A stretch of DNA of 64,000 bases from Gilliamella sp. Pra-s52 (GTDB lineage: Bacteria > Pseudomonadota > Gammaproteobacteria > Enterobacterales > Orbaceae): NCBI RefSeq assembly GCF_009795805.1, contig NZ_WTEY01000001.1, positions 372,001 to 436,000 on the forward strand, in the 5' to 3' direction. The notes under the pieces are model-generated. The model was not told the DNA's origin. It saw nothing but the letters and a program-made list of their open reading frames with translations, and ran no database searches. Within the stretch, counting starts at the first letter, position 1, and each line of letters opens with the position of its first letter. The translations under genes were made by a program, and so were the position numbers. This document shows positions 51,441-59,962 of the stretch, in pieces.

Positions 51441-51749
51441 CCAAGACCTGCATTAGGTGTGGTGCTTGCCGCTGGTGGTTACCCAGGCAAATATAATACC
51501 AAAGATGTCATCCTTGGATTTCCTGCCGAATCAACCGAAGATTGCAAAATCTTCCATGCGGGTACTAGTTTAGAAAAAGGGCGTGTTCACACTAATGGCG
51601 GGCGAGTATTGTGCATAACCGCACTTGGTAACATGGTACTTGAAGCCCAACAACGGGCTTATCAGCAAGCCAAAGACATCTATTGGCATGGTTGTTTTTA
51701 TCAGCATGATATTGGTTACCGTGCGATTGAGCGGGAACAAAACAAATAG
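51441..51749 (+). pseudogene. purD 3'-end fragment, tail 2 (possibly the ancestral end)
   Basis: Second copy of the purD tail. Unlike the others it ends E-R-E-Q-N-K-stop and is followed by different sequence: a 13-bp hairpin and dispersed repeat copy C. This looks like the original purD 3' end displaced by insertion of cassettes that carried their own tail. It has no start of its own. Confidence 0.85.
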
Positions 51750-51754
51750 TGATG

Positions 51755-51785
51755 ATTGGGTGTTTTTTTAAGAAAAACACCCAAT
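51755..51785. terminator. Hairpin after the distal purD tail
   Basis: 13-bp stem ATTGGGTGTTTTT / AAAAACACCCAAT with a 5-base loop, 5 bp after the stop. An A-rich stretch follows rather than T, so terminator function is uncertain. Confidence 0.6.
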
Positions 51786-51787
51786 AA

Positions 51788-51828
51788 AAACTTTAATAAA
51801 ATCAATACCTTTCCTCACTGTTTTTTTA
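51788..51828 (+). repeat. Dispersed ~37-bp repeat, copy C (left TIR)
   Basis: ACTTTAATAAAATCAATACC, then TTTCCTCACTG and seven T. Inverted partner of copy D (52194-52236); together they bound a 449-bp element. Confidence 0.82.
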
Positions 51829-51878
51829 GCGGAAAATCAGCTTTTTTGTTTTTGTGAATAGAATAAATTGAGTGCAGA

Positions 51879-52112
51879 GGTTTCGGACGTTTTGACTTTT
51901 TGTGAACAAAATAGCTACAGTGACAACGTCCGAGTCAGGGAATTAAAGCGAATTCCCTGACAACCCACGCTTTGGCTGCTACGGCTAACCCTCCGCCGTC
52001 GCTCGGTCTTAACGCACCGTTTGTGCAATTACTCGTATCATCCTGATACTCGCCTCTACGAGGCCACCTTCTCTATGCTCAGGTGTTCAAATTTGTTCCA
52101 GACAAATTTGTC
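51879..52112 (+). repeat. Long inverted repeat flanking CRISPR, left arm
   Basis: From GGTTTCGGACG to CAAATTTGTC. The reverse complement recurs at 52706-52897 with high identity except for a ~40-bp interior stretch present only on this side. Homology appears to extend outward to copies C and E. Confidence 0.9.
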
Positions 52113-52193
52113 CGACGCCGAAACAAGACAACAACATAACCTTAGGTCTTTTTTGTGAGTTGTTTTTGTGTTAAAAAGCAATGCAAAAACCCC

Positions 52194-52236
52194 AAAAAAG
52201 TGGTCAGGAAAGGTACTAATTTTATTAAAGTTTTTT
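52194..52236 (-). repeat. Dispersed ~37-bp repeat, copy D (right TIR)
   Basis: On the minus strand: ACTTTAATAAAATTAGTACC, then TTTCCTGACCAC and a T-run. Inverted relative to copy C. Confidence 0.82.
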
Positions 52237-52288
52237 CTATCCGTTTTTTTGAATATAAACCTCTCCAAACCCTTTTTTTTACGATAAT

Positions 52289-52311
52289 TTAAAGTTCAAT
52301 AAAATCAATAC
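52289..52311 (+). repeat. Partial dispersed repeat, copy F
   Basis: AAAGTTCAATAAAATCAATAC matches the first ~20 bases of the repeat, then diverges. It lies ~90 bp before the CRISPR array. Confidence 0.5.
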
Positions 52312-52398
52312 ATTAGAAAATAGCTTAAAAAAAGGGTTTTCAAAGTCAAAATTGTTGTTTATCTTTATATAACAAGATTTATCAAATCTTGAGTTCTA

Positions 52399-52598
52399 CC
52401 TTAACGCCGTATAGGCGGTTTAGAAAGATATGCCGAATTGGTTTCTATCTGTCAGTTTCCTTAACGCCGTATAGGCGGTTTAGAAAGTTTGGTTGACTGG
52501 TTAGCTGATTATTACGATCCTTAACGCCGTATAGGCGGTTTAGAAAAAAAGGCGCTAGAGTAACTATAAAATACAACTCCTTAACGCCGTATAGGCGG
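52399..52598 (+). CRISPR. Type I-F-like CRISPR array, 4 repeats, 3 spacers, no cas genes
   Basis: Repeats start at 52399, 52459, 52519 and 52579, with an exact 60-bp period: 28-bp repeats and 32-bp spacers. The repeat carries CGCC-GTATA-GGCG as hairpin and ends TTTAGAAA, like the I-F 5' handle, so transcription should run left to right from the AT-rich leader. The first three repeats are identical; the fourth keeps only the first 20 bases, marking the distal end. 28/32 geometry and repeat sequence fit subtype I-F. No cas genes are in the window, so processing would depend on cas genes elsewhere. Confidence 0.95.
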
Positions 52599-52705
52599 CA
52601 ATAAAAAATAAAGTTAATCACATAATTAAAAAGCAATCGGCTATGTTATCTGTTTTATTCCGGCGTCAGAATGTGGCAACAACAGAGCGAGTTTGTGGCG
52701 CGCTT

Positions 52706-52897
52706 GACAAATTTGTCTGGAACAAATTTGAACATCTGAGCATAGCGAAGAAAGCGAATATCAGGATGATACGAGTATTGCCGAAGGCCACATTCTGCAG
52801 CCAAAGCGTGGGTTGTCAGGGAATTTGCTTTAATTCCCTGACTCGGACGTGGGCACTGTAGCCATTTTGTTCACCAAAGGTCAAAACGTCAGAAACC
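52706..52897 (-). repeat. Long inverted repeat flanking CRISPR, right arm
   Basis: Reverse complement of the left arm at 51879-52112, starting GACAAATTTG and ending in CAGAAACC. It lacks ~40 bp of the left interior. Copy E of the short repeat lies 50 bp further out, matching the position of copy C outside the left arm. Confidence 0.9.
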
Positions 52898-52945
52898 ACC
52901 GTACCAACCCCATTCTATGCACCAACAAAAAAACATCATTTTGAT

Positions 52946-52989
52946 GAAAAAATTGGTCAGGAAAGGTGTTGATTTTATTGATGTTTTTT
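52946..52989 (-). repeat. Dispersed ~37-bp repeat, copy E
   Basis: On the minus strand: CATCAATAAAATCAACACC, then TTTCCTGACCAA and a T-run. It lies ~30 bp after the ilvA stop in the ilvA sense. Confidence 0.8.
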
Positions 52990-53017
52990 CTTGTTGTTTT
53001 TTAACAAAAAAACAACA

Positions 53018-54562
53018 TTACGCCCCCTGATTTGTCAAAAACAACCCAAGTGATGGATTTTGCGTTTCGTTATGAAAACCATACCCCAAAGCTTTCAAAT
53101 GCTGATTAAATTCACTACTATCACTTTCGCCAATTTCAAACGCAGCAAGTACTCTACCATAATCAGTCCCATGGCTACGGTAATGGAACATCGAAATATT
53201 CCAATTTGTCCCTAATGTTTGCAAGAATTTAAGCAAAGCGCCTTGTGATTCAGGAAATTCAAAACTATACACTTGTTCTTGAAGCGATTTGCACGGTTTG
53301 CCGCCAATCATGTAACGAACATGCAGTTTTGCCATTTCATCTTCGGTCAGATCCACAACAGGGTAGCCTGCGGCGGTAAGTTCTTGCATGATGTCGTCTT
53401 TTTCGTTGCTTTGCGCAATTTTGATGCCGACAAAAATATAGGCGGACTTGTCGTCGTGGTAGCGGTAGTTAAATTCGGTCACTGAGCGTCTGCCAAGGAG
53501 TTGGCAGAATTTTAAAAAACTGCCTTTCTTTTCGGGAATGGTGACTGCAAAGAGTGCTTCACGCTTTTCGCCAAGTTCGCAACGTTCTGATACATAACGT
53601 AAGTTGTGGAAATTTAAATTTGCCCCCGATAATATGTGGGCAAGATTTTCGCCGCTGATGTTGTGGTGCTCTACGTATTTTTTTAGCCCTGCTAAGGCAA
53701 CTGCGCCAGAGGGTTCAGCTATGGCACGTACATCGTCAAATAGGTCTTTTACTGCTGCGCAAATTTCGTCGCTACTGACGGTGATAATATCGTCGATATA
53801 TTGTTGGCAAAGCCTGAATGTTTCGTCTCCAATTCGTTTAACGGCGACACCTTCGGCAAAAAGTCCAACACGATCTAAATCAACAGGGTGGCCGGCATCT
53901 AACGCCGCTTTTAAGCAAGCGGAATCTTTAGGTTCGACCGCAATAACTTTGATTGATGGCATGATTTGTTTGATTAATACCGCAACGCCAGCAGCAAGCC
54001 CTCCACCACCGACGGGTACAAAGATGCGGTCGAGTTTGGCATTTTGTTGTAATAATTCCATCGCAATACTGCCTTGTCCTGCAATGACAAGTGGGTGGTC
54101 AAAGGGTGGAATAAAAATGCGTTTTTGTTCTTTGGCAAGCGCCATGGCTTTGGCTTTGGCTTCGTCAAAATTGGCTCCGTACAAAAGTACTTCACCGCCG
54201 AAGCTTTTTACTGCTTCGACTTTGATGTCGGCGGTTGTTAGCGGCATAACAATTAAAGAACTGATGCCTAATTTAGTCGCCGAAAAAGCAACGCCCTGCG
54301 CATGGTTGCCTGCTGATGCGGCAATAACACCGCATTTGCGTTCATCTTCACTTAGGCTTGCTATCATGGTTTGTGCGCCACGGATTTTGAAACTGTGGAC
54401 GAGTTGGCGGTCTTCGCGCTTGACAAAAATTTGATTATTTAATCTTGTTGAGATTTTTTCCATCTTTTCAAGTGGAGTGACTTCGGCCACGTCATAAACG
54501 GCACTGCAAAGTGTTGCTTTTAAGTAGTCGGCGCCTGTGAATTGTGTGTTTTGTTGTTTCAC
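53018..54562 (-). CDS. ilvA: Threonine deaminase (biosynthetic)
   Basis: PLP enzyme converting threonine to 2-oxobutanoate, first step to isoleucine. PLP-binding Lys59 lies in H-S-F-K-I-R-G-A; the phosphate loop is V-G-G-G-G-L-A. Two C-terminal ACT-like regulatory domains (about 330-510) mediate isoleucine inhibition. I chose the GTG at 54562: GGAGG lies six bases upstream, inside the last codons of ilvD, and the product is 514 residues, as in E. coli. The longer frame from 54589 overlaps ilvD without homology. Last gene of ilvLGMEDA. Confidence 0.95.
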   Translation of the reverse strand: MKQQNTQFTGADYLKATLCSAVYDVAEVTPLEKMEKISTRLNNQIFVKREDRQLVHSFKIRGAQTMIASLSEDERKCGVIAASAGNHAQGVAFSATKLGISSLIVMPLTTADIKVEAVKSFGGEVLLYGANFDEAKAKAMALAKEQKRIFIPPFDHPLVIAGQGSIAMELLQQNAKLDRIFVPVGGGGLAAGVAVLIKQIMPSIKVIAVEPKDSACLKAALDAGHPVDLDRVGLFAEGVAVKRIGDETFRLCQQYIDDIITVSSDEICAAVKDLFDDVRAIAEPSGAVALAGLKKYVEHHNISGENLAHILSGANLNFHNLRYVSERCELGEKREALFAVTIPEKKGSFLKFCQLLGRRSVTEFNYRYHDDKSAYIFVGIKIAQSNEKDDIMQELTAAGYPVVDLTEDEMAKLHVRYMIGGKPCKSLQEQVYSFEFPESQGALLKFLQTLGTNWNISMFHYRSHGTDYGRVLAAFEIGESDSSEFNQHLKALGYGFHNETQNPSLGLFLTNQGA

Positions 54563-54563
54563 A

Positions 54564-56414
54564 TTAACCTCCAAGTTTGCTTTTATCACGAACTGCCCCT
54601 TTGTCTGCGCTGGTTGCTAAGCTAGCGTAAGCTTTAAGTGCATAAGAGACTTGGCGGTTGCGGTGGTGAGGCGTAAAGGCTTTGTCACCACGGGCAAGTT
54701 CGGCGACTCGGCGGCGTTCAAGTTCATCATTAGGGACATCTAGTACGAGTTTTCGATTTGGAATATCAATATCGATTATATCACCATCACGAACTAGCCC
54801 TATAACTCCACCACTTGCTGCTTCTGGTGAGATGTGTCCGATTGATAAGCCCGATGATCCTCCTGAAAATCGTCCATCAGTAATAAGGGCACAAGCTTTG
54901 CCAAGTCCCATTGATTTTAGATAGCTGGTTGGGTAGAGCATTTCTTGCATGCCCGGTCCACCTTTTGGTCCTTCGTAAATAATGACAACTACATCGCCTG
55001 CTATTATTTTTCCACCTAAAATGGCATCGACAGCATCTTCTTGGCTTTCAAATACTTTGGCAGGGCCTCGGAAAATGAGATTTTCAGCAGCAACGCCTGC
55101 AGTTTTAACAATTGCTCCATCCAGTGCTACGTTACCATAGAGTGTGGCAAGTCCACCATCTTGACTATAGGCATGGGCTATATCACGAATACACCCCTCT
55201 TGACGGTCATCGTCAAGTGTGTCCCAATAGCAGTCTTGTGAAAATGCTTTGGTAGTGCGAATGCCGGCTGGGCCACTACGGTACATTTTTTTGACGGTTT
55301 CGTCGTTAGTTTGTTTGATGTCGTATTTAGTAAAGGTTTCTTGTAATGATAAACCGAGTACGTTGTGAACATTACGATTGAGTAGGCCTGCTTTGTCTAA
55401 TTCAGACATGATTGATACCACGCCACCAGCACGGTGTACATCTTCCATATGATATTTTGCAGTACTTGGCGCCACTTTGCATAGGTGTGGGACTTTGCGG
55501 GATAATTTGTCGATATCTGACATAGTAAAATCGATTTCACCCTCTTGTGCTGTTGCTAGCAGATGTAAAACGGTATTGGTCGATCCCCCCATGGCAATAT
55601 CGAGTGACATGGCGTTTTCATATGCGGCTTTAGTTGCGATAGCGCGTGGTAGGTAAGATTCATCATCATGTTCGTAATAGCGTTTGGTAATTTCAACAAT
55701 GCGTTTTGCTGCTTGTAAAAAGAGTTGTTCACGCTGTTTGTGTGTGGCAACTAATGAGCCGTTGCCGGGTAGGGATAGGCCTAAGGCCTCAGTTAAGCAG
55801 TTCATGGAGTTAGCGGTAAACATGCCTGAGCAAGAGCCACAAGTTGGACAGGCTGATTCTTCGATTGCTTTGCTGTCTTCGTCGCTGACATTTGGGTTAG
55901 CACTTTGGATCATGGCATCGACCAGATCTAATTTTATAATTTGATCTGACAGTTTGGTTTTGCCCGCTTCCATTGGTCCACCAGAAACAAAAATGGTGGG
56001 AATATTTAAACGAAGTGATGCCATTAACATGCCGGGAGTGATTTTGTCGCAGTTCGAGATGCAGATCATTGCATCGGCACAATGTGCGTTAACCATATAT
56101 TCAACCGAATCGGCAATAAGTTCGCGCGATGGTAATGAATAGAGCATACCACCATGCCCCATGGCGATGCCGTCATCAACGGCGATTGTGTTGAATTCTT
56201 TGGCAATACCACCCGATGCTTCAATTTGTTTTGCAACCAGTTGACCAATGTCTTTTAGATGGACATGCCCTGGTACGAATTGTGTAAATGAGTTAACCAC
56301 CGCAATGATGGGTTTACCAAAGTCTTCATTTTTAACGCCTGTTGCACGCCATAATGCACGGGCACCAGCCATGTTTCGGCCTTCGACCGAGGTTGCTGAA
56401 CGATATTTAGGCAT
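54564..56414 (-). CDS. ilvD: Dihydroxy-acid dehydratase
   Basis: Fe-S dehydratase in valine and isoleucine synthesis. 616 residues, exactly the E. coli length. Cluster ligand motifs are visible: C-D-K-I-T-P-G (about 122) and [18 protein letters not shown] (about 192-209), and D-G-R-F-S-G-G lies near the C-terminus. It ends one base before the ilvA GTG, so the two are translationally coupled. Confidence 0.97.
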   Translation of the reverse strand: MPKYRSATSVEGRNMAGARALWRATGVKNEDFGKPIIAVVNSFTQFVPGHVHLKDIGQLVAKQIEASGGIAKEFNTIAVDDGIAMGHGGMLYSLPSRELIADSVEYMVNAHCADAMICISNCDKITPGMLMASLRLNIPTIFVSGGPMEAGKTKLSDQIIKLDLVDAMIQSANPNVSDEDSKAIEESACPTCGSCSGMFTANSMNCLTEALGLSLPGNGSLVATHKQREQLFLQAAKRIVEITKRYYEHDDESYLPRAIATKAAYENAMSLDIAMGGSTNTVLHLLATAQEGEIDFTMSDIDKLSRKVPHLCKVAPSTAKYHMEDVHRAGGVVSIMSELDKAGLLNRNVHNVLGLSLQETFTKYDIKQTNDETVKKMYRSGPAGIRTTKAFSQDCYWDTLDDDRQEGCIRDIAHAYSQDGGLATLYGNVALDGAIVKTAGVAAENLIFRGPAKVFESQEDAVDAILGGKIIAGDVVVIIYEGPKGGPGMQEMLYPTSYLKSMGLGKACALITDGRFSGGSSGLSIGHISPEAASGGVIGLVRDGDIIDIDIPNRKLVLDVPNDELERRRVAELARGDKAFTPHHRNRQVSYALKAYASLATSADKGAVRDKSKLGG

Positions 56415-56529
56415 TTTTTGCTCCCAAGTTTTTATTATGCATACGATTTTATTTTGTCTCGATAATAAATCAATATAGCTAATTCGATGTTTAAAAAATT
56501 CCCACCAAATTAGTTGGTGGGAGTGATTT

Positions 56530-57459
56530 TTATTTAATTGGATCTAACCAACCGTATTTGTCTTCGGTTTTACCACTAAATAAGCCAAAAAATGTTTGTT
56601 GTATTTGTTTGGTGATTGGGCCGCAACGACCAATACCCACTTGAATGCGGTCAACACTGCGTACGGGGGTGATTTCGGCTGCGGTGCCTGTCATAAACAC
56701 TTCGTCGGCTAAATAAAGTGATTCACGAGATAGTGTTTGTTCACGCACTTCTATGCCAATGTCGCGTGCTAATGTTAATACTGCATCACGTGTAATACCC
56801 GGTAGCGCTGAAGACGATAGCACTGGGGTATATAAAATGCTATCTTTTATGATGAATAGGTTTTCGCCTGCGCCTTCTGATAGGTGACCATGCACATCTA
56901 ATGCGATACCTTCTTGGAAACCATTTGCTCGTGCTTCAGATCCAATTAGTAATGACGATAAATAGTTACCGCCCGCTTTAGCTGCTGCGGGAATGGTGTT
57001 TGATGCGACACGATGCCACGATGAGACCATTGCATCAATACCTTGGTCTAATGCTTCTTCGCCAAGATAGGCACCCCATGGGAATGCGGCAATCATGACA
57101 TCGGTTTGATAACCTGCTGGTGGGTTGACTCCCATGCCTACATCACCAACAAAAACAAGTGGGCGGATATAAGCACTTTTTAAATTATTTTTTTTGATGG
57201 TTTGGCGAGTTGCTTCCATAATTTCTTCAAGCGAATAAGGAACAGGAAAACGATAAATTTTGGCTGAGTTTAATAGTCGTTGTGCGTGTTCTTTATGGCG
57301 AAAAATAGCAGGGCCTTTATGGGTGTCATAACAACGTACCCCTTCAAATACTGAAGTTCCATAATGTAAGGCGTGCGACATAACATGTACTTTGGCATCT
57401 GCCCATGGAACCATTTCGCCATTAAACCAAATATAATCCGATTTTGCTGTAGAACCCAT
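56530..57459 (-). CDS. ilvE: Branched-chain amino acid aminotransferase
   Basis: PLP class IV transaminase, last step of Val, Leu and Ile synthesis. 309 residues, as in E. coli. The PLP lysine is in A-A-K-A-G-G-N-Y (about 159), E-G-A-G-E-N-L-F and [15 protein letters not shown] are conserved. AGAGGA precedes the ATG. It lies 131 bp after ilvM and 115 bp before ilvD. Confidence 0.97.
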   Translation of the reverse strand: MGSTAKSDYIWFNGEMVPWADAKVHVMSHALHYGTSVFEGVRCYDTHKGPAIFRHKEHAQRLLNSAKIYRFPVPYSLEEIMEATRQTIKKNNLKSAYIRPLVFVGDVGMGVNPPAGYQTDVMIAAFPWGAYLGEEALDQGIDAMVSSWHRVASNTIPAAAKAGGNYLSSLLIGSEARANGFQEGIALDVHGHLSEGAGENLFIIKDSILYTPVLSSSALPGITRDAVLTLARDIGIEVREQTLSRESLYLADEVFMTGTAAEITPVRSVDRIQVGIGRCGPITKQIQQTFFGLFSGKTEDKYGWLDPIK

Positions 57460-57590
57460 TTTTGTTTTCCTCTTTATTTTTTATTTGATAAGCATTTTTT
57501 GCTGTAAGTATTTTGCTTTAATGGTTAAGCATTATACTCTGAACTTGTGTTTGTTTAACTGTTAAGTTATTTATTAATTTGGTTAATCTT

Positions 57591-57821
57591 TTATTCAACT
57601 GTAATGACATCTTCTAATTTTGCGACTTGGTTTTGTAATGTTGATAGTGATCTTTCGGTCGTTAAGTGTAGCGTCATTGTTATTGTGTTGTTTTCGAATG
57701 TTTGCATTTGCATTGATTCGATGTGTCCACCTCGATGGCGGATTACACGCAATATTCGTTCAAGTGTTCCTAAGGCGTCATTCGCTTTTATGGTTAATTG
57801 ATGTTGCGTTTGTTGGTTCAT
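57591..57821 (-). CDS. ilvM: Acetolactate synthase II small subunit
   Basis: 76-residue ACT-domain subunit that activates IlvG (E. coli IlvM has 87). It begins M-N-Q-Q-T-Q-H-Q-L and has the G-T-L-E-R-I-L-R-V-I-R-H-R-G core. It starts three bases after the ilvG stop, confirming the isozyme II type. Confidence 0.92.
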   Translation of the reverse strand: MNQQTQHQLTIKANDALGTLERILRVIRHRGGHIESMQMQTFENNTITMTLHLTTERSLSTLQNQVAKLEDVITVE

Positions 57822-57824
57822 TGC

Positions 57825-59504
57825 TTACTCCTTGCCACTTTTGTCTAACATGTTTTCGTTGGCCGCACCAGGTGGTACAAGTGGCCATACGTTTTCTAAT
57901 TCGTCTATGCATACATGTAAAAGGTAAGCACCTTTGGAATTGAACATGTTGTCAAGCGCACCGTTTATTTGTGACTTTTTGCTGATGGTTTGCCCCGGTA
58001 TGTCAAACGCTTTGGCTAGCGTTAAAAAATCGGGATTATCAGATAGGTTTGTTTCGCTGTATCTTTCGTTAAAAAATAGCTCTTGCCATTGGCGAACCAT
58101 GCCTAAGCGTTGGTTATCAATTAATACAATTTTTATTGGTAGCTGTTTGCGTTTGATGGTGGTGAGTTCTTGAACATTCATCATGAATGAACCATCGCCC
58201 GATACACAAATAACGCAGTCATTCGGTCTTGCCATTTGTGCACCAACGGCAGCAGGTAAACCAAATCCCATAGTGCCAAGCCCACTTGATGTGATAAAGT
58301 TTTGTGGGTGGGTAAAGCGCATGTGCTGGGCTGTCCACATTTGGTGTTGTCCAACATCGGTTGTAATAACTGCATCGGCCGATTTACGCTCTGATAGGGT
58401 TTTTAATAATGCTGGTGCATAAATGGCTTCGCCTGGGTGATCATAACGGGTTGGATGCTGTGCTTTTAATTCATCAATCCTTTGATGCCATGCATTTATT
58501 GATACAGTTTGATTTAGCAAGGGTAACACGTGTTTTATGTCACCTTGCAATCCTAAATGGCTTTGGCGTAATTTGTTGATTTCGGCTTGGTCAATATCAA
58601 CATGAAGCACTTTAGCATGTCGTGCAAATTCGTTAAGATTGCCCGTTACTCTGTCATCAAATCGCACTCCTAACGCAATTAGTAGATCGCACTCTTGCAC
58701 TGCTAAATTAGCTGCTTTGGCGCCGTGCATGCCAATTAGTCCTAAATAATAAGGGTTATTAAGATCGGCTACGCCAAGTCCTTTTAGTGTTGATACACTT
58801 GGGATGTTTGTTAGTGCCATGAATTGTCTTAGTTCGGCTATTGCTCCAGAAAGTCCAACACCACCACCAATGTAAAGGATTGGTTTTTTAGCTCGGGCGA
58901 TCATTTGTTTGGCTTGGTTTATATCATCAGGCAAGATTGGATATAATTGAGAGTTATCTTGTTGAGAAGTTTTGGTTAAGGATGGCGATAAATAGTTTTG
59001 GTACTCTAGGTTTGCAAGCTGTATGTCTTTGGGGATGTCAATTAATATTGGTCCCGGCCTGCCTGAATTGGCTAAGTCAAAGGCCTGCTCTAAGGTGTTG
59101 GGTAAGTCTTTAGCCTCATCAATTAAGTAACTGTGTTTGGTGCAAGCAAGTGATAATCCTAAAACATCTACTTCTTGAAAGGCGTCAGTACCAATAAGGT
59201 TGGTGGGAACTTGTCCTGTTATGGCAACAATCGGTACTGAATCAATTAAGGCATCGGCAAGACCTGTGATGATGTTTGTTGCACCAGGGCCAGAGGTTGC
59301 AATGCAGACACCTGTTTTTCCTGTTGATCGGGCATAGCCTATGGCTGCCATGGCTGCACCTTGTTCGTGGCGACACAGTACATGCTCAATACCACCATCA
59401 TAAAGCGCATCATATAGTGGCATAATTTGTCCGCCAGGATATCCAAAAACGGTAGTTACGCCTTTCTCTTTTAAAGTTTTTACTATCCACTGTGTTCCTA
59501 ACAT
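57825..59504 (-). CDS. ilvG: Acetolactate synthase II large subunit
   Basis: ThDP- and FAD-dependent enzyme that joins pyruvate with pyruvate or 2-oxobutanoate. The catalytic Glu is in C-R-H-E-Q-G-A-A; the ThDP motif is [12 protein letters not shown]. The gene is intact, unlike the frameshifted ilvG of E. coli K-12. I chose the ATG at 59504, preceded by GAGG, giving M-L-G-T-Q-W-I-V as in IlvG; the frame opens eight codons earlier. About 559 residues versus 548. Confidence 0.95.
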   Translation of the reverse strand: MLGTQWIVKTLKEKGVTTVFGYPGGQIMPLYDALYDGGIEHVLCRHEQGAAMAAIGYARSTGKTGVCIATSGPGATNIITGLADALIDSVPIVAITGQVPTNLIGTDAFQEVDVLGLSLACTKHSYLIDEAKDLPNTLEQAFDLANSGRPGPILIDIPKDIQLANLEYQNYLSPSLTKTSQQDNSQLYPILPDDINQAKQMIARAKKPILYIGGGVGLSGAIAELRQFMALTNIPSVSTLKGLGVADLNNPYYLGLIGMHGAKAANLAVQECDLLIALGVRFDDRVTGNLNEFARHAKVLHVDIDQAEINKLRQSHLGLQGDIKHVLPLLNQTVSINAWHQRIDELKAQHPTRYDHPGEAIYAPALLKTLSERKSADAVITTDVGQHQMWTAQHMRFTHPQNFITSSGLGTMGFGLPAAVGAQMARPNDCVICVSGDGSFMMNVQELTTIKRKQLPIKIVLIDNQRLGMVRQWQELFFNERYSETNLSDNPDFLTLAKAFDIPGQTISKKSQINGALDNMFNSKGAYLLHVCIDELENVWPLVPPGAANENMLDKSGKE

Positions 59505-59554
59505 TGATTCCTCACTTATTTTGCCCATTTATTTTTCATAAAAAATAAGGTTCA

Positions 59555-59587
59555 TAAAAAAACCCCCGCTTTTTGAGGGCGGGGGTT
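59555..59587 (-). terminator. ilv operon attenuator
   Basis: Stem AACCCCCGC / GCGGGGGTT with a 9-base loop and a T-run on the minus strand, 51 bp before ilvG. The 5' strand of this terminator (CCCCCGC) can instead pair with GCGGGGG inside the end of the leader-peptide gene, giving the alternative antiterminator. Confidence 0.9.
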
Positions 59588-59611
59588 TTTGATCTATGTA
59601 TGAACATATTT

Positions 59612-59695
59612 TTAATTCAAAAAACGCCCCCGCGCAGGAATAATGACCACGCTGACAATAATGTTGATGAGGACGATTTTGAGTGAAAATTTCAT
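59612..59695 (-). CDS. ilvL: ilv operon leader peptide
   Basis: 27-codon ORF before the attenuator. Of its 27 residues, 14 are Ile, Val or Leu, with runs such as I-V-L-I-N-I-I-V-S-V-V-I-I-P. This is the composition and place of ilvGMEDA leader peptides: ribosome stalling at these codons under branched-chain starvation favours the antiterminator. The sequence differs from E. coli IlvL, so the match is by function and position. Confidence 0.88.
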   Translation of the reverse strand: MKFSLKIVLINIIVSVVIIPARGRFLN

Positions 59696-59962
59696 AATGT
59701 TATATAATTAACTTTTTGTCATTTTTAAAAACTATTCTTAACAAAATACTCGTTTTTAAAAAAAGTGCAACCGTTTTTTGACGTTTTTGTCATGTGTATC
59801 AATAATCTGTTGAAAAGGTTTGGCGATTTTTTTGTTGCAGTATAAAAAAACATCATTTTTGATGCTTTGTTTTGGTGTTTTTGATGATGTGGTGTATAAA
59901 TAGTAAACATGAGTAATATTAAGAAATATCGTATATCTAAACCATTAAAATGAGATATCAGT

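Larger units (their letters stand above)
47135..51749 (+). repeat. Tandem toxin-immunity cassette array with repeated purD 3' ends
   Basis: Two direct repeat units, 47135-49265 (2131 bp) and 49266-51440 (2175 bp), plus a third purD tail at 51441-51749. Each unit reads: purD 3' end, short hairpin spacer, PAAR toxin, small membrane protein, ~110-bp AT-rich spacer. The units begin at the same point (CCAAGACCTG, in the codons before the purD A-L-G-V-V-L-A-A-G-G segment). The copies are nearly identical outside a few variable patches, so the duplication is recent or maintained by gene conversion. Confidence 0.92.
51788..52236. mobile_element. MITE-like element with ~37-bp terminal inverted repeats
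   Basis: Bounded by repeat copies C (+) and D (-), which match over about 37 bases with few differences. The interior is visibly more GC-rich than the surroundings and carries no credible ORF. It has small palindromes: GTCAGGGAATT / AATTCCCTGAC (51934-51961), GTATCA / TGATAC and CAAATTTGT / ACAAATTTG. Much of the interior (51879-52112) recurs inverted at 52706-52897. No transposase and no clear target duplication were found. Confidence 0.65.

Noticed and set aside
52445-52636. Minus-strand ORF with repeated N-R-L-Y-G-V-K-E
   Set aside because: It is the CRISPR repeat and spacer sequence read as protein; the repeat period of 60 bp is divisible by three.
52992-53017. Terminator after ilvA
   Set aside because: A GTTGTTTTTT / AAAAAACAAC hairpin is present, but on the ilvA strand it is followed by A-rich, not T-rich, sequence, so I did not call it a terminator.
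53604-54434. 276-codon plus-strand ORF
   Set aside because: Antisense shadow of ilvA, with Ser/Pro/Thr-rich composition and no homology; ilvA is complete on the minus strand.
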